Of a stretch of 64,000 nt of DNA, positions 31,484 to 40,764 are shown one piece after another. The notes beneath the pieces are model-generated. The model was not told the origin of the DNA. It ran no database searches and worked only from the letters and a program-made list of their open reading frames with translations. Source of the stretch: Sphingomonas sp. NFR15. Its GTDB lineage: Bacteria > Pseudomonadota > Alphaproteobacteria > Sphingomonadales > Sphingomonadaceae. The position numbers and the translations under genes were made by a program. The stretch is from positions 1 to 64,000 of the forward strand of contig NZ_FMWX01000011.1 of the NCBI RefSeq assembly GCF_900103265.1, written 5' to 3'. How positions within the stretch are numbered: position 1 is the stretch's first letter; every line of letters begins with the position of its first letter.

Positions 31484-32198
31484 AAGCAACCAACCCCAAG
31501 CATAGCAGATGGAAGATGTTTAGCGGTCCAATCAACGTTGGATAGGGCTTCAAGAACTCCCAGACGAAACGCTGCGCCCCGTACCAGCCCGCGAGCACGT
31601 AGAAGCTGCGGCGCAACGCCCAACTCTGCTGTCGCTGTTGCGCGGCACCGTAGACGATCAAGAACATCAGCATCGCGAGCGACTCGTATACCTCGACCGG
31701 CTGGCGTCCTACGCCGTCTCCCAAATCAACCGCCCAAGGCAGTGATGTCGGTATGCCGTAGGTTCCGTCAGGAAGTCCTGCGAACAGGCAGCCCCAGCGC
31801 CCGACAACGATCCCCGCGGCGATCGGCCCGACGAACGGCGTCCCCGTCGATCCCCGCAGCCCGATCGCACGTTTGTAGATCTCGACGCCGATGATCGCCC
31901 CGGCAAGGGCGCCGGCGATGCTGTGCGACAGGATGGGAGTCGCCATGCGAAGCGTGTTGGCGGAGCCCAATGCCCATGCGCCCGCCAGCGCGCCGATGGC
32001 GAGCGCGGCGAAATAGCCGGAGCCTGTGGTCTGGGCCAGTCGCTCGGTAGCATCACGCAGCCGCCATCGATGCAGCATCGTGCCCGTCACGGCCGATGCC
32101 GCCCATGCGAGGACGTCGAACAGGGTATGCGCCCAAGGCGCCGTCGGGATCACGAGCATGGATGGGTCGTCCGATGCTTCCGGCTTGCCTGCAAGCAT
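31404..32198 (-). CDS. Lgt-like prolipoprotein diacylglyceryl transferase-family membrane protein
   Basis: A 264-residue polytopic membrane protein with the hallmarks of Lgt in order: HSIAGALAGAIIGVEIYKRA (Lgt HGGLIGA-like), VVGRWGCLFAGLPDGTYGIP (Lgt GRIGNFINGELYG-like, keeping the Arg), GRQPVEVYESLAML (Lgt RHPSQLYE-like) and QRFVWEFLKPYP (Lgt RFxxEFxR-like). It differs from housekeeping Lgt in many residues, and the normal lgt gene should lie elsewhere, so it is likely a paralogue that moves glycerol or diacylglyceryl groups or recognises phosphatidylglycerol for the radical SAM partner. Its 3' end overlaps the start of that gene. An internal Met (MLVIPTAPWAHTLFD) is a possible later start. 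Confidence 0.78.
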   Translation of the reverse strand: MLAGKPEASDDPSMLVIPTAPWAHTLFDVLAWAASAVTGTMLHRWRLRDATERLAQTTGSGYFAALAIGALAGAWALGSANTLRMATPILSHSIAGALAGAIIGVEIYKRAIGLRGSTGTPFVGPIAAGIVVGRWGCLFAGLPDGTYGIPTSLPWAVDLGDGVGRQPVEVYESLAMLMFLIVYGAAQQRQQSWALRRSFYVLAGWYGAQRFVWEFLKPYPTLIGPLNIFHLLCLGLVAYGCAFYRADLYHERAAAGSGPLPLLR

Positions 32199-32495
32199 TG
32201 ATGACTGAAGGGCCGGTTTTGGTCAGGCGCCAGCGTGGTGCGGAATGTCGCATAGCGGGTCGGCTCAGACCACGCTCAGCCGGGTCGAGAGCGTCCTCAC
32301 CGTCAACGTCCAAAAAGCGCGGTGTGCTGTCGATTTTCAGCATGATCGCGCAGGATCTGAACGGCGCGGAGGCTGCCAGCCGCCTGGTAGATGATCGATG
32401 CCTTGGTGCGACGGAGCCGCCCGTGGGCAACGGGCCCTGATCCCGGCCGTATGCTCAGGGTTTTTCCGGATTATTTGCCACAGCCAGACGAGGCA
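32199..32495. other. Intergenic stretch without a gene
   Basis: Nothing convincing is seen. Frames on both strands are open for about 100 codons, but the translations show no domain or composition typical of a protein. It lies between the start of the Lgt-like gene and the end of the RND channel gene, so it should contain the promoter of the former. Confidence 0.5.
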
Positions 32496-33929
32496 TCATT
32501 TTGAATCTACCTGCGCCGCACCCTCTTCTTCCGTCCATCCGCCGCCGAGCGCGCGGATCAGGCGGATGCTGGCCTGCAAGCGCCGGGTGTCGAGATCGAG
32601 CGCGGCGCGGCGCACCCGCAGCGCTGTGGTCTGCGCGGTGAACACCTCCAGATAGGTCACGGCACCCTTGCTGTAGCGGTTGAGCGACAGGCGCTCGGTC
32701 GCGGCGGCCTGCCGTACCGCTTCGTTCTCGGCGGCGGCTTCGTCACCGAGGTGGTGGAGCAGCGCGAGATTGTCCTCGACCTGCTGGAACGCGGTCAGCA
32801 CCGTGGCGCGATAGTCCGCGCTCGCACTCGCCCAGCGCGCACGCGCGACGGCGAGTTCGGCGCGACGGCGACCGCCATCGAACAGGTTGAGCACCGCGCT
32901 CGGCCCGATCGACCAGATTTGGTTGGGCGCGGAGAACAGGCCGGGCAGGCCGGTGTTCTGGAAGCCGCCGCTCGCGCCCAATCGGATCGCGGGGAAGAAG
33001 GCGGCCTTGGCCACGCCGATCGCGGCATTGGCGGCGGCGACGCGGCGTTCGGCGGCGGCGATGTCGGGCCGGCGCTCGATCAATGTGGCGGGCAGCCCGA
33101 GCGGGACGGCGGGCACGTCGAAGTCGGTCGCGACCGGGGCGATGGTGAAATCGGAGGCAGGGGTGCCGACCAGGCTCGCGATGGCATGTTCGGTGAGCGC
33201 GCGGGCCGCCGCGACCTCGGCGAGCTGCGCGCGCGCCTCGGCGAGTTGCGCGGCGGAGCGGCTCGTCTCGATACCGCTGACGATGCCGGCCTGGAACCGC
33301 CGCGCGATCAGGTGATCGGCCTTGGCGAAGGCGTCCACGGTCTGCGTCAGCAGCACCGCTTGCCGGTCATAGCCGCGCAGCGCCATGAAGTCGGTGGCGA
33401 GTTCGGCTTGCAGGCTCAGCCGGATCGCGGCGAGGTCGTCGCCGGACGCCTGCACCTCCGCCTTGCCCGCCGCGACGCTGTTGCGGACCCGGCCCCACAG
33501 ATCGAGTTCATAGCCGAAGCTCGCTTGGACGGTGTCGGCGCTGTAGATATCCGGCTGGTTGGCGCCGCGCAGCGGGCGGTTGTCCGACTGGCGGTTGCGG
33601 GTGATGTCGGCATCCACGCCCAATTGCGGCAGCAGCGCGGCCCGGCTCTGGCCGAGATAGCCGCGCGCCGCGTCGTAGCGGGCGAGCGCGCCGGCATAGG
33701 TCGGGTTGTCGGTGGCGACCTTGCGCTCGAGCGCGTCGAGCGTCGGATCGCTGAACACCGCCCACCAGTCGCCGCGCGGCGCCGTGTCGGCGGGGGCGGC
33801 GGGTTGCCACGGCCCGGCTTCCTTGAACGCCGTGACCGTGGGCGTGACCGGCGGGTGATAGGCCGGGGCGAACGAGCAGCCGGCGGTCGTGACCAGCAGC
33901 GCCAGCGCGGACCAGGCGCGCTTAGCCAT
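32496..33929 (-). CDS. Outer-membrane efflux lipoprotein of the RND pump (NodT/OprM type)
   Basis: A 477-residue TolC-like channel. The signal ends in a lipobox (TTAGC, Cys18). Efflux repeats are seen as GDWWAVFSDPTLDALERKVA, YELDLWGRVRNSVAAGKAEV, LIERRPDIAAAERRVAAANA, and VLNLFDGGRRRAELAVARAR, ending with RLIRALGGGW. The ATG at 33929 overlaps the end of the membrane fusion gene by eight bases. With the two upstream genes it forms a complete tripartite RND pump in the order permease, adaptor, channel. Confidence 0.93.
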   Translation of the reverse strand: MAKRAWSALALLVTTAGCSFAPAYHPPVTPTVTAFKEAGPWQPAAPADTAPRGDWWAVFSDPTLDALERKVATDNPTYAGALARYDAARGYLGQSRAALLPQLGVDADITRNRQSDNRPLRGANQPDIYSADTVQASFGYELDLWGRVRNSVAAGKAEVQASGDDLAAIRLSLQAELATDFMALRGYDRQAVLLTQTVDAFAKADHLIARRFQAGIVSGIETSRSAAQLAEARAQLAEVAAARALTEHAIASLVGTPASDFTIAPVATDFDVPAVPLGLPATLIERRPDIAAAERRVAAANAAIGVAKAAFFPAIRLGASGGFQNTGLPGLFSAPNQIWSIGPSAVLNLFDGGRRRAELAVARARWASASADYRATVLTAFQQVEDNLALLHHLGDEAAAENEAVRQAAATERLSLNRYSKGAVTYLEVFTAQTTALRVRRAALDLDTRRLQASIRLIRALGGGWTEEEGAAQVDSK

Positions 33930-35079
33930 GCGTCTTGTCCTCGACGCGCACCAGCTCGCCGTCGGCAAGCGAATCCGGGGGATTGTCGACGATCTTCTGC
34001 GCCGCCGACAGGCCCGAGGTGATCTCGACGCTCGGCCCGAGATCACGACCGATCGTGACGGGGCGCAGATGGATGTGGCGATCCGCGCCGACCGTCGCGA
34101 CCTGCGTGCCCTGCGCGCGGAAGATCAGCGCGCTCGACGGGATCTGGACCGTACCGGTCTGGCCGCGCACGTCGAATTTGACCTGCGCATAGCCGCCGGG
34201 CTTGAGCGCGCCGTCGGCATTGTCGGCGATGAGCTGGACCTGGAAAGTGCCGGTCTGCTGGTTGATCGCGCCCGAATTGCCGATGACATGCGCGTTGAAG
34301 GTGCGCGCCGGATAATCGGGGGTGGTGAGCGTCGCGGTCAGCCCCGGAGTCATGCCCGCCGAATAATTTTGCGGCACGTTGACGTAGATGCGGATCTTGC
34401 GCGTGTCGGCGACCGAGAACATCGGCTGCTGCACCGATGCGCCGGGGCCGACGAGATCGCCGATATCGGCGTTACGCGACGTCACGGTGCCCGCGAACGG
34501 CGCGCGTACGGTCGAGAACGCCTTCTGCGCGAGCAGCCGGCCGAGATCGGCGCGCGCCGCTTGCACCGCCGCGGTGCGCACCGCGAGGTCTCCGTTCTTC
34601 TCGTCGGCTTCCTGCTTCGAAACCGAATTGTCGGTGAGCAGATCGTTCCAGCGCGCCGCCGTGCTGCGCGCGAGGCTGGCGTGCGCCTGCGCGCTGACCA
34701 AGGCGGCGCGCGCCGAGGCGATCTGCTGGTCGAGTTCGGGCGTGTCGATCCTGCCGAGCGGGGTGCCCGCGCCGACGCTCGCACCGATGTCCTTGTACCA
34801 CGCGCTGACGTAGCCGCCGACGCGGGCGTAGAGCTTGGCGGCGTTCCACGCCTGCATCGTGCCGGGCAGCGTCAGCGCGTCGCTCGCCGACGCGCCCTTG
34901 GCGGCGACGAGATGGACGGTCGGCACCGAGCGCGCGTCCGACCAGGCCTGCGCGGTCTGCGTGTCGCCCCGGCGCACCATCGCGCCCGCCGCGACCACGC
35001 CGATCGCGGCGACGACGGCGACGACGCCGGCGGTCTTGAGGCCCTTGGGGGCGGGTGCCTGAACGGGTTCAGCCTGCAT
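33922..35079 (-). CDS. RND-pump periplasmic adaptor (membrane fusion protein)
   Basis: A 385-residue HlyD/AcrA-type adaptor with one N-terminal membrane helix (TAGVVAVVAAIGVVAAGAMV) and no lipobox. The two lipoyl half-motifs (LYARVGGYVSAWYKDIGASV; FSTVRAPFAGTVTSRNADIG) flank a helical hairpin (STAARWNDLLTDNSVSKQEA). A beta-barrel domain (IRIYVNVPQNYSAGMTPGLT) and a membrane-proximal region (VATVGADRHIHLRPVTIGRD) follow. It overlaps both the permease gene and the channel gene. Confidence 0.93.
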   Translation of the reverse strand: MQAEPVQAPAPKGLKTAGVVAVVAAIGVVAAGAMVRRGDTQTAQAWSDARSVPTVHLVAAKGASASDALTLPGTMQAWNAAKLYARVGGYVSAWYKDIGASVGAGTPLGRIDTPELDQQIASARAALVSAQAHASLARSTAARWNDLLTDNSVSKQEADEKNGDLAVRTAAVQAARADLGRLLAQKAFSTVRAPFAGTVTSRNADIGDLVGPGASVQQPMFSVADTRKIRIYVNVPQNYSAGMTPGLTATLTTPDYPARTFNAHVIGNSGAINQQTGTFQVQLIADNADGALKPGGYAQVKFDVRGQTGTVQIPSSALIFRAQGTQVATVGADRHIHLRPVTIGRDLGPSVEITSGLSAAQKIVDNPPDSLADGELVRVEDKTHG

Positions 35080-38000
35080 GAGCGAGAGATCCGGTTGCGA
35101 GAGGGTCGGAAGCCGCGCGCCGGTGCTTGCGGTGCGCGATCGAGAAGACGACGGGGACGAAGACGAGCGTGGCGAGCGTCGCGCAGATCAGCCCGCCGAT
35201 CACGGCGCGCCCGAGCGGGGCGTTCTGCTCGCCGCCTTCGCCCAAGCCGAGCGCCATCGGCGCCATGCCGATGATCATCGCGAGCGCGGTCATCAGCACG
35301 GGGCGGAAACGGGTCGCGCCCGCCTCGGCGGCGGCGCGCAAAGCATCTCCCGTTGCGGCGAGCCGCTCGCGCGCGAAGCTGACCACCAGCACCGAATTGG
35401 CGGTGGCGACGCCCATGCACATGATCGCGCCGGTGAGCGCCGGCACCGATAGCGGCGTGTGCGTCGCGAACAGCATCCACACGATCCCGGCGAGCGCGGC
35501 GGGCAGAGCGGAGATGATGACGGTGGGATCGACCCAGCTCTGGAAGTTGACGACGATCAGCAGGTAGATGAGCACGATCGCGCCGATCAGGCCGAAGATG
35601 AGCCCTGAAAAGGCGGTGTTCATCGTCTCGACCTGGCCGCGCAGCTTCACGCTCGATCCCTTGGGCAGCGTGGCCTTCGCACCATCGAGCACCGCCCGGA
35701 TGTCCGCCGCCACCGCGCCGAGATCGCGGCCCTGAGTGGTCGCATAGACATCGTAGGAGGGCTGGACGGCGTAATGCGTCACCACCGCCGGCGAGGGTTC
35801 GCGGTGGAGCGTGCCCAGTGCGCCGAGCAACTGATAGGTGCCGCTCGACCCGGTGATCGGCAGGTTCTGCAGCGCCGACAGACTATCGGTACGATATTGC
35901 GGCGTCTGCACCACGATCGGATAGGAGACGCCGTTCTTCGGGTTGAGCCAGAAGGCGGGCGCGACCTGGAAGCTGCCGGCGAGATTGACCGCCATGCTGC
36001 GCGTCACGTCGTTCTCGGTGATGCCGAGCCGGTTGGCCTGGGCGCGATCGACATCGAAGCCGAGTTCGGGATAGGCCTCGGTCTGCTGGACGCGCACGTC
36101 GGCGATGCCGGGGATGTGCTGCATCTTCTCGGCGAGCGCCTGCGCATAGGCCTTGCCGCCTTTGATGTCGCTCCCGGTCACCATCACGTCGATCGGGGCG
36201 GGGGCGCCGAAGTTGAGGATCTGGCTGATGATATCTGCGGGCAGGAACGAGAAGACCGAGCCGGGGAACGCATCGGGCAACGTCTTGCGAAGCGCGCGGA
36301 CATAGCCGGCGGTCGGTTTGTGACCTTCCGACAAAGTCACGAGGATGTCGCCGTCCTGCGGACCGACCCCGCCGGTGTTCGAATAGGCGCGGTTGATGCC
36401 CGAGACCGGCATGCCGATGTTGTCGACGATCGACACCAACTCGTCGGGCGGGATCACCGAACGAATACGATCCTCGACATGGTCGAACAGCGCCGCTGTC
36501 TCCTCGATGCGCGTGCCGATCGGCGCGCGGACGTGGAGGTTGATCTGGCCCGCGTCGATCGTCGGGAAGAAGTTGCGCCCCAGCATCGGCACCAGCGCGA
36601 ACGAGAGCAGCACGACCGCCATGAACACGGGCACGAACACGCGCCGCCGCGCGAGCGCGAAGTCGAGCAGCGAGACATAATAGCCGCGCACCTTCTCGAA
36701 ACGATGCTCGAACCCGCTCTGGAAGCGGCGGAACACGTTGCGGCTGCCGGGGCGGCCGGCCTTGGCATCGTGGCTGACCATCACCTCGGCGGTGTGCTCG
36801 GTTGCGTGCGTGCGCAGCAGATAATTGCCCATCGTCGGGACGAGCGTGCGCGACAGCACGAACGAGGCGATCATCGCGAACACCACCGCCATCGCCATCG
36901 GGGCGAAGAGGAAGCCGGCGACGCCGGGCAGGAAGAACATCGGCAGGAAGGCGATGCAGATGCACAGCAGCGACACGAACGCCGGGCCGACGATCTGCTC
37001 GGCGCCGTCGAGGATCGCGGCGCGCACCGACTTGCCCTGTTCGAGATGCCAGTTGATGTTCTCGATCGTAACGGTGGCATCATCGACGAGGATGCCGACC
37101 GCGAGCGCGAGCCCGCCCAATGTCATGATGTTGAGCGTCTGCCCGGCCATCGCCAGCCCCGCCACCGCCGCGAGGATCGCGAGCGGGATCGACGCGGCGA
37201 TGATGACGGTCGATCGCCAGGAACCGAGGAACAGCAGGATCATCAGCGAGGTGAGCGCGGCGGCGATCACCCCTTCCTTGATGACCCCCGACACCGCCGC
37301 CTTCACGAACAGCGACTGGTCTGACAGCGGCTGCACCTTGAGCGAGGGCGGCAGCGTCTCGCGTATTTTCGGAAGCAGCGCCTTGGCCTGATCGACGATC
37401 GCGATGGTCGAGGCAGCGCCCGACTTGAGGACCGTCATCAGCACCGCGCGCCCGCCATCGACGCGCACCACGTTGCGCTGCGGCGGCGATCCGTCGCGGA
37501 CGTGGGCCACGTCGCGCATCAGCACGGTCGCGCCATCGACGGTCTTGATCGGCAGGTCGTTGAGCTGCGCGACCACCTCGGGCGAGTTGTTGAGGCGGAC
37601 GTTATATTCGTACTGGCCGATCTTGGTGGTGCCCGCCGGCACGATCTGGTTCTGCGCCGCCAGCGCAGCGCCGACGTCGCTTGCCGACAGGTGTCGCGCC
37701 TGAAGCGCATCGGGATCGAGATCGATCTGTATCTGGCGTTCCTTGCCGCCATAGGGCGAGGGGATCGCCGCACCCTGCACCGAGGCGAGCGCGGGGCGGA
37801 TGAAGTTCTGGCCGAGATCGTAGATCTTCTGTTCGGACAGATCCTTCGCCGACAGCGCGAGCTGGAGGATCGGCACGGTCGAGGCGTTGTAGTTGAGGAT
37901 CTGCGGCGGGGTGATGCCCGGCGGCATCTGCTTGAGCACGGTCTGCGAGGCGGCGGTCACCTGCGCCGAGGCGGTGCGGATATCGACGCCGGGTTGGAAG

Positions 38001-38326
38001 AAAATCTTCACGATGCCGACGCCGTTCAGTGACTGGCTTTCGATATGGTCGATGTCGTTGACCGTGCTCGAAAGCTGGCGCTCGTAATAATAAACGACAC
38101 GACCGGCCATGTCCTCGGGCGGCAGGCCGCGATAGGTCCATACCACCGCGATCACCGGGATTTTGATGTCGGGGAAGATATCGGTCGGGGTGCGCACCCA
38201 CGCGATCGAGCCGCCCAGCACGATCAGGATGGCGAGGACGACGAACGTGTAGGGCTTGCTGAGCGCGAGCTTGACGAGTTGCAGCACGGAGCGCCGGCCT
38301 CTTTTCCAGGAAACGAGGCGCTCCAT
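35069..38326 (-). CDS. RND efflux permease
   Basis: A large proton-driven inner-membrane transporter, 1085 residues with 12 helices and two big periplasmic loops. The N-terminal helix carries PYTFVVLAILIVLGGSIAWV and FPDIKIPVIAVVWTYRGLPP. The proton-relay helix reads GLALAVGILVDDATVTIENI with the paired Asp, and the second half has FRPVLMTALAMIIGMAPMAL. The sequence fits the subgroup between HAE1 and heavy-metal pumps common next to lipoprotein OMFs; substrate is uncertain. The ATG at 38326 adds 13 untypical residues; a GTG about 39 bp later (VLQLVKLALSKPYTF) with AAGAGG ahead may be the true start. A two-component system precedes it. Confidence 0.93.
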   Translation of the reverse strand: MERLVSWKRGRRSVLQLVKLALSKPYTFVVLAILIVLGGSIAWVRTPTDIFPDIKIPVIAVVWTYRGLPPEDMAGRVVYYYERQLSSTVNDIDHIESQSLNGVGIVKIFFQPGVDIRTASAQVTAASQTVLKQMPPGITPPQILNYNASTVPILQLALSAKDLSEQKIYDLGQNFIRPALASVQGAAIPSPYGGKERQIQIDLDPDALQARHLSASDVGAALAAQNQIVPAGTTKIGQYEYNVRLNNSPEVVAQLNDLPIKTVDGATVLMRDVAHVRDGSPPQRNVVRVDGGRAVLMTVLKSGAASTIAIVDQAKALLPKIRETLPPSLKVQPLSDQSLFVKAAVSGVIKEGVIAAALTSLMILLFLGSWRSTVIIAASIPLAILAAVAGLAMAGQTLNIMTLGGLALAVGILVDDATVTIENINWHLEQGKSVRAAILDGAEQIVGPAFVSLLCICIAFLPMFFLPGVAGFLFAPMAMAVVFAMIASFVLSRTLVPTMGNYLLRTHATEHTAEVMVSHDAKAGRPGSRNVFRRFQSGFEHRFEKVRGYYVSLLDFALARRRVFVPVFMAVVLLSFALVPMLGRNFFPTIDAGQINLHVRAPIGTRIEETAALFDHVEDRIRSVIPPDELVSIVDNIGMPVSGINRAYSNTGGVGPQDGDILVTLSEGHKPTAGYVRALRKTLPDAFPGSVFSFLPADIISQILNFGAPAPIDVMVTGSDIKGGKAYAQALAEKMQHIPGIADVRVQQTEAYPELGFDVDRAQANRLGITENDVTRSMAVNLAGSFQVAPAFWLNPKNGVSYPIVVQTPQYRTDSLSALQNLPITGSSGTYQLLGALGTLHREPSPAVVTHYAVQPSYDVYATTQGRDLGAVAADIRAVLDGAKATLPKGSSVKLRGQVETMNTAFSGLIFGLIGAIVLIYLLIVVNFQSWVDPTVIISALPAALAGIVWMLFATHTPLSVPALTGAIMCMGVATANSVLVVSFARERLAATGDALRAAAEAGATRFRPVLMTALAMIIGMAPMALGLGEGGEQNAPLGRAVIGGLICATLATLVFVPVVFSIAHRKHRRAASDPLATGSLAHAG

Positions 38327-38395
38327 CTAAAGCCGCTGCGCTGCAGCGCATCTTAAATGAATTTCACCTCGCCGGGCGTACGCGGTTGCGTCCGG

Positions 38396-39763
38396 TCAGT
38401 CCGCCGGCGCGGCGATCGGGCAACGAATCCGCACGATGAGGCCCGGCCGTGCATCGCCGAGTTCAAGGTCGAAGCCGTGCAGATGGGCGATCGCCGCGAC
38501 CACGCTGAGGCCAAGCCCGGTACCGGGAATGCCGGCGGCATCGGTGCCCCGGTAGAAGCGGCGCAGCGCCGCCTGGCGCTCGTCCGCTGCCAGCCCCGGA
38601 CCGTTATCGCGCACCGCGATGGCAAGGGCTTGGCCTGTCATCTCGCTGGAGAGCCAGACCTCGCCGCCCGCGCCGGTAAACTTGATGGCATTGTCGAGCA
38701 GATTGCTGATCGCTTCGAACAGCAGTTTGGGATCGCAGGTGATCGTCGCGTCCTGTGTTGCGACGTGATGCAGCCGCACGCCGACATCCTCGGCGAGCGG
38801 CTCGTACAAGTCATAGGCTGCCGCGAGCATCGACGCGACCGAGACTGTGGCGAAACCGGCATGGCGTCCCCTCGCTTCAAGCTCGGAGATGCGCAGCAAC
38901 GCCGCGAATCGCTCCAGCACCAGATCTAGGTCGGCCGTTGCCGCCTGGGCAAGCTCCACCAGCCGCAGGTCGGCGTCCGCAAGCACGATCGCATGTTGCA
39001 AGTGCCCGCGCACGTGCGTCAGCGGCGTGCGCAGATCGTGCGCGATGGCATCGGTGACGCCCTTCACCTGTGCGACCACGCGTTCGACCTCCTCGATCAT
39101 CGCGTTGACCGTCCCGGCGAACAGATCGAGCTCGTCCCCGCGCTTGCTGATCGGCATGCGCCGGTCCAAGCGACCCGCTGCTATCTCGCGGCTGGCCGCT
39201 TGCAGATCGCGGACCCGGCGAAGCGGCGCCAGGCTCAGCAGAAAGCCCGTGCCGAGCACCAGCAGCGTCATCGCCGCGCCGCTGACGATCAGCATGACGA
39301 GCATGCGGTGGCGCAGATCGACGATCGGCGCGATGTCGCGGCCGATCAGGATGGTCTCGCCCGTCGTCGCGCGGATCGCCAGTACGCGCAGCGGGCCGTG
39401 CGCGCCCGGCTTCTCGCTGATGTTGACCGGGCTGTTGAACGGCAAGTCGAGCGAAACGCGCAAGTTGCCGGCGACATGCTCGCCAGCGTGGGACTGCAAG
39501 CCGAACAGGGTCAAGCCGCTGGCGTTGTGGCGGATCTCGGCGTTGATGCGATCGGGCAGCGCCTCCGCCGACACCTCCTTGAGGCGATCCGCTTCCAGGC
39601 GGAGGATGCGGTCGCTCCGCGCGGTGAGCTCGTGTGCGGACAGGCCGTAGATCAGGCCGAGCAGGACGACCAAGCCGAGCGCGAACACCAGGCCGAGCAA
39701 GGCGGTCAGCCGGAACGTGCTGGTCTTGCGGATTTCGCTTAGACGCAAGCGTTCAAGCGGCAT
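38396..39763 (-). CDS. Two-component sensor histidine kinase
   Basis: A 455-residue OmpR-partner kinase. One N-terminal helix (LTALLGLVFALGLVVLLGLI), a periplasmic domain of about 110 residues, a second helix (MLVMLIVSGAAMTLLVLGTG), HAMP (LAPLRRVRDLQAASREIAAG), H-box DAIAHDLRTPLTHVRG, N-box LLDNAIKF, and G-boxes VRDNGPGLA and GTGLGLSVV. The start overlaps the regulator gene by 11 bases. It probably senses an envelope stress or toxic compound and controls the RND pump encoded 69 bp downstream. Confidence 0.94.
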   Translation of the reverse strand: MPLERLRLSEIRKTSTFRLTALLGLVFALGLVVLLGLIYGLSAHELTARSDRILRLEADRLKEVSAEALPDRINAEIRHNASGLTLFGLQSHAGEHVAGNLRVSLDLPFNSPVNISEKPGAHGPLRVLAIRATTGETILIGRDIAPIVDLRHRMLVMLIVSGAAMTLLVLGTGFLLSLAPLRRVRDLQAASREIAAGRLDRRMPISKRGDELDLFAGTVNAMIEEVERVVAQVKGVTDAIAHDLRTPLTHVRGHLQHAIVLADADLRLVELAQAATADLDLVLERFAALLRISELEARGRHAGFATVSVASMLAAAYDLYEPLAEDVGVRLHHVATQDATITCDPKLLFEAISNLLDNAIKFTGAGGEVWLSSEMTGQALAIAVRDNGPGLAADERQAALRRFYRGTDAAGIPGTGLGLSVVAAIAHLHGFDLELGDARPGLIVRIRCPIAAPAD

Positions 39764-40427
39764 CGAACCGATAGCCTTCGCCTTTGATCGTGGTGATTAC
39801 CGACGGGCGCTCCGGCCGGTCCAGCTTCTTGCGGAGCCGCGCGATGTGGACGTTGATGAGATTGGGGCCGGGATCGAAATGGTAACCCCACACCTGCTCG
39901 AAGATGATGCGGCGGCTCAGTGTGTCGCCCGGGTGGCGCAGGAACAGCTCGAGCAAGCGGAATTCCATGTGGAGCAACCGCACCGGCGCGCCGTCCACCG
40001 TCACCTCGCGACGGACGAGATCGAGCGCGACGCCCCCCGATTGCAACACCGTGTCTGCCGCGCCCTGCCGTCGGCGGAGCAGAACTTCGACCCGCATCGC
40101 CATTTCGTCGGGCACGAACGGCTTGACCAGATAATCGTCCCCGCCCGCACGCAGCCCCGCGATCCGCTCATCGACATCGCTTAGCGCGCTGATCATCAAC
40201 ACCGGGATCATCACCCTGCGCTCGCGCAGCGATGCGACCAAGGCAAGACCGTCGAGCCCGGGCAACATGCGGTCGAGCGTAACCAGATCGAAGGGCTCGC
40301 ACAGCAGCTTTTCAAGCGCGCGTCGGCCGTCCGCAACCCGGATGGTATCGTGTCCGTGCGCGTGAAGCGTCGCGGTGATATGCCCCGCGGTATCGGGATC
40401 GTCCTCGATGACGAGAATACGCGCCAT
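39753..40427 (-). CDS. OmpR-family response regulator
   Basis: A 224-residue regulator with receiver domain (VIEDDPDTAGHI acidic pocket, phosphoacceptor Asp in LVTLDRMLPG, Lys in YLVKPF) and a C-terminal winged helix (LLHMEFRLLELFLRHPGDTL; VHIARLRKKLDRPERPSVIT, ending GEGYRF). The ATG at 40427 starts at the receiver; a longer reading is unlike the family. It is followed by its kinase and by the efflux pump genes on the same strand, so it likely activates that operon. Confidence 0.94.
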   Translation of the reverse strand: MARILVIEDDPDTAGHITATLHAHGHDTIRVADGRRALEKLLCEPFDLVTLDRMLPGLDGLALVASLRERRVMIPVLMISALSDVDERIAGLRAGGDDYLVKPFVPDEMAMRVEVLLRRRQGAADTVLQSGGVALDLVRREVTVDGAPVRLLHMEFRLLELFLRHPGDTLSRRIIFEQVWGYHFDPGPNLINVHIARLRKKLDRPERPSVITTIKGEGYRFDAA

Positions 40428-40764
40428 GAACTCTTCTCCGCGTCCACGTGGGCCAGGCCGCGCGGCCGTCCTCGACGCGCAACAAATCACATCGTCGTTG
40501 CTTCAATCCGCACTTGGCGACAATCCCTCTGTTGAAGGTGCTTCTGTCTGCAATCGGACCGGCGGCATAGCCGAGCGGGACTTTGTCGGCATTTATGAAC
40601 CTATACGGGTTCTAGGCAGCGTCCGACTGGCGTGACCGGTCGATTGTTGGGTCACGGCGGAGGCCAGGCCAGCCTCCACATTTCCGTTGCACGGGCGTAA
40701 TCTTCGCTCGCCAGCCCTGGGGCGAATGGCTTAGGCTCGCCCGTGAAGATTGGGGGGCTGATCT
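40428..40764. other. Divergent promoter region with one small palindrome
   Basis: No gene is supported in these 337 bp between the response regulator and the first polysaccharide gene. It contains the inverted repeat GAACC-TATACG-GGTTC (40597-40612), of the size of a regulator-binding site. A GGGGGG run at 40752-40757 serves as ribosome site for the next gene. Confidence 0.5.

Noticed and set aside
32053..32430. Open frame in the gap between the Lgt-like gene and the RND channel
   Set aside because: No ribosome site, no conserved text, and it largely overlaps the start of the Lgt-like gene.
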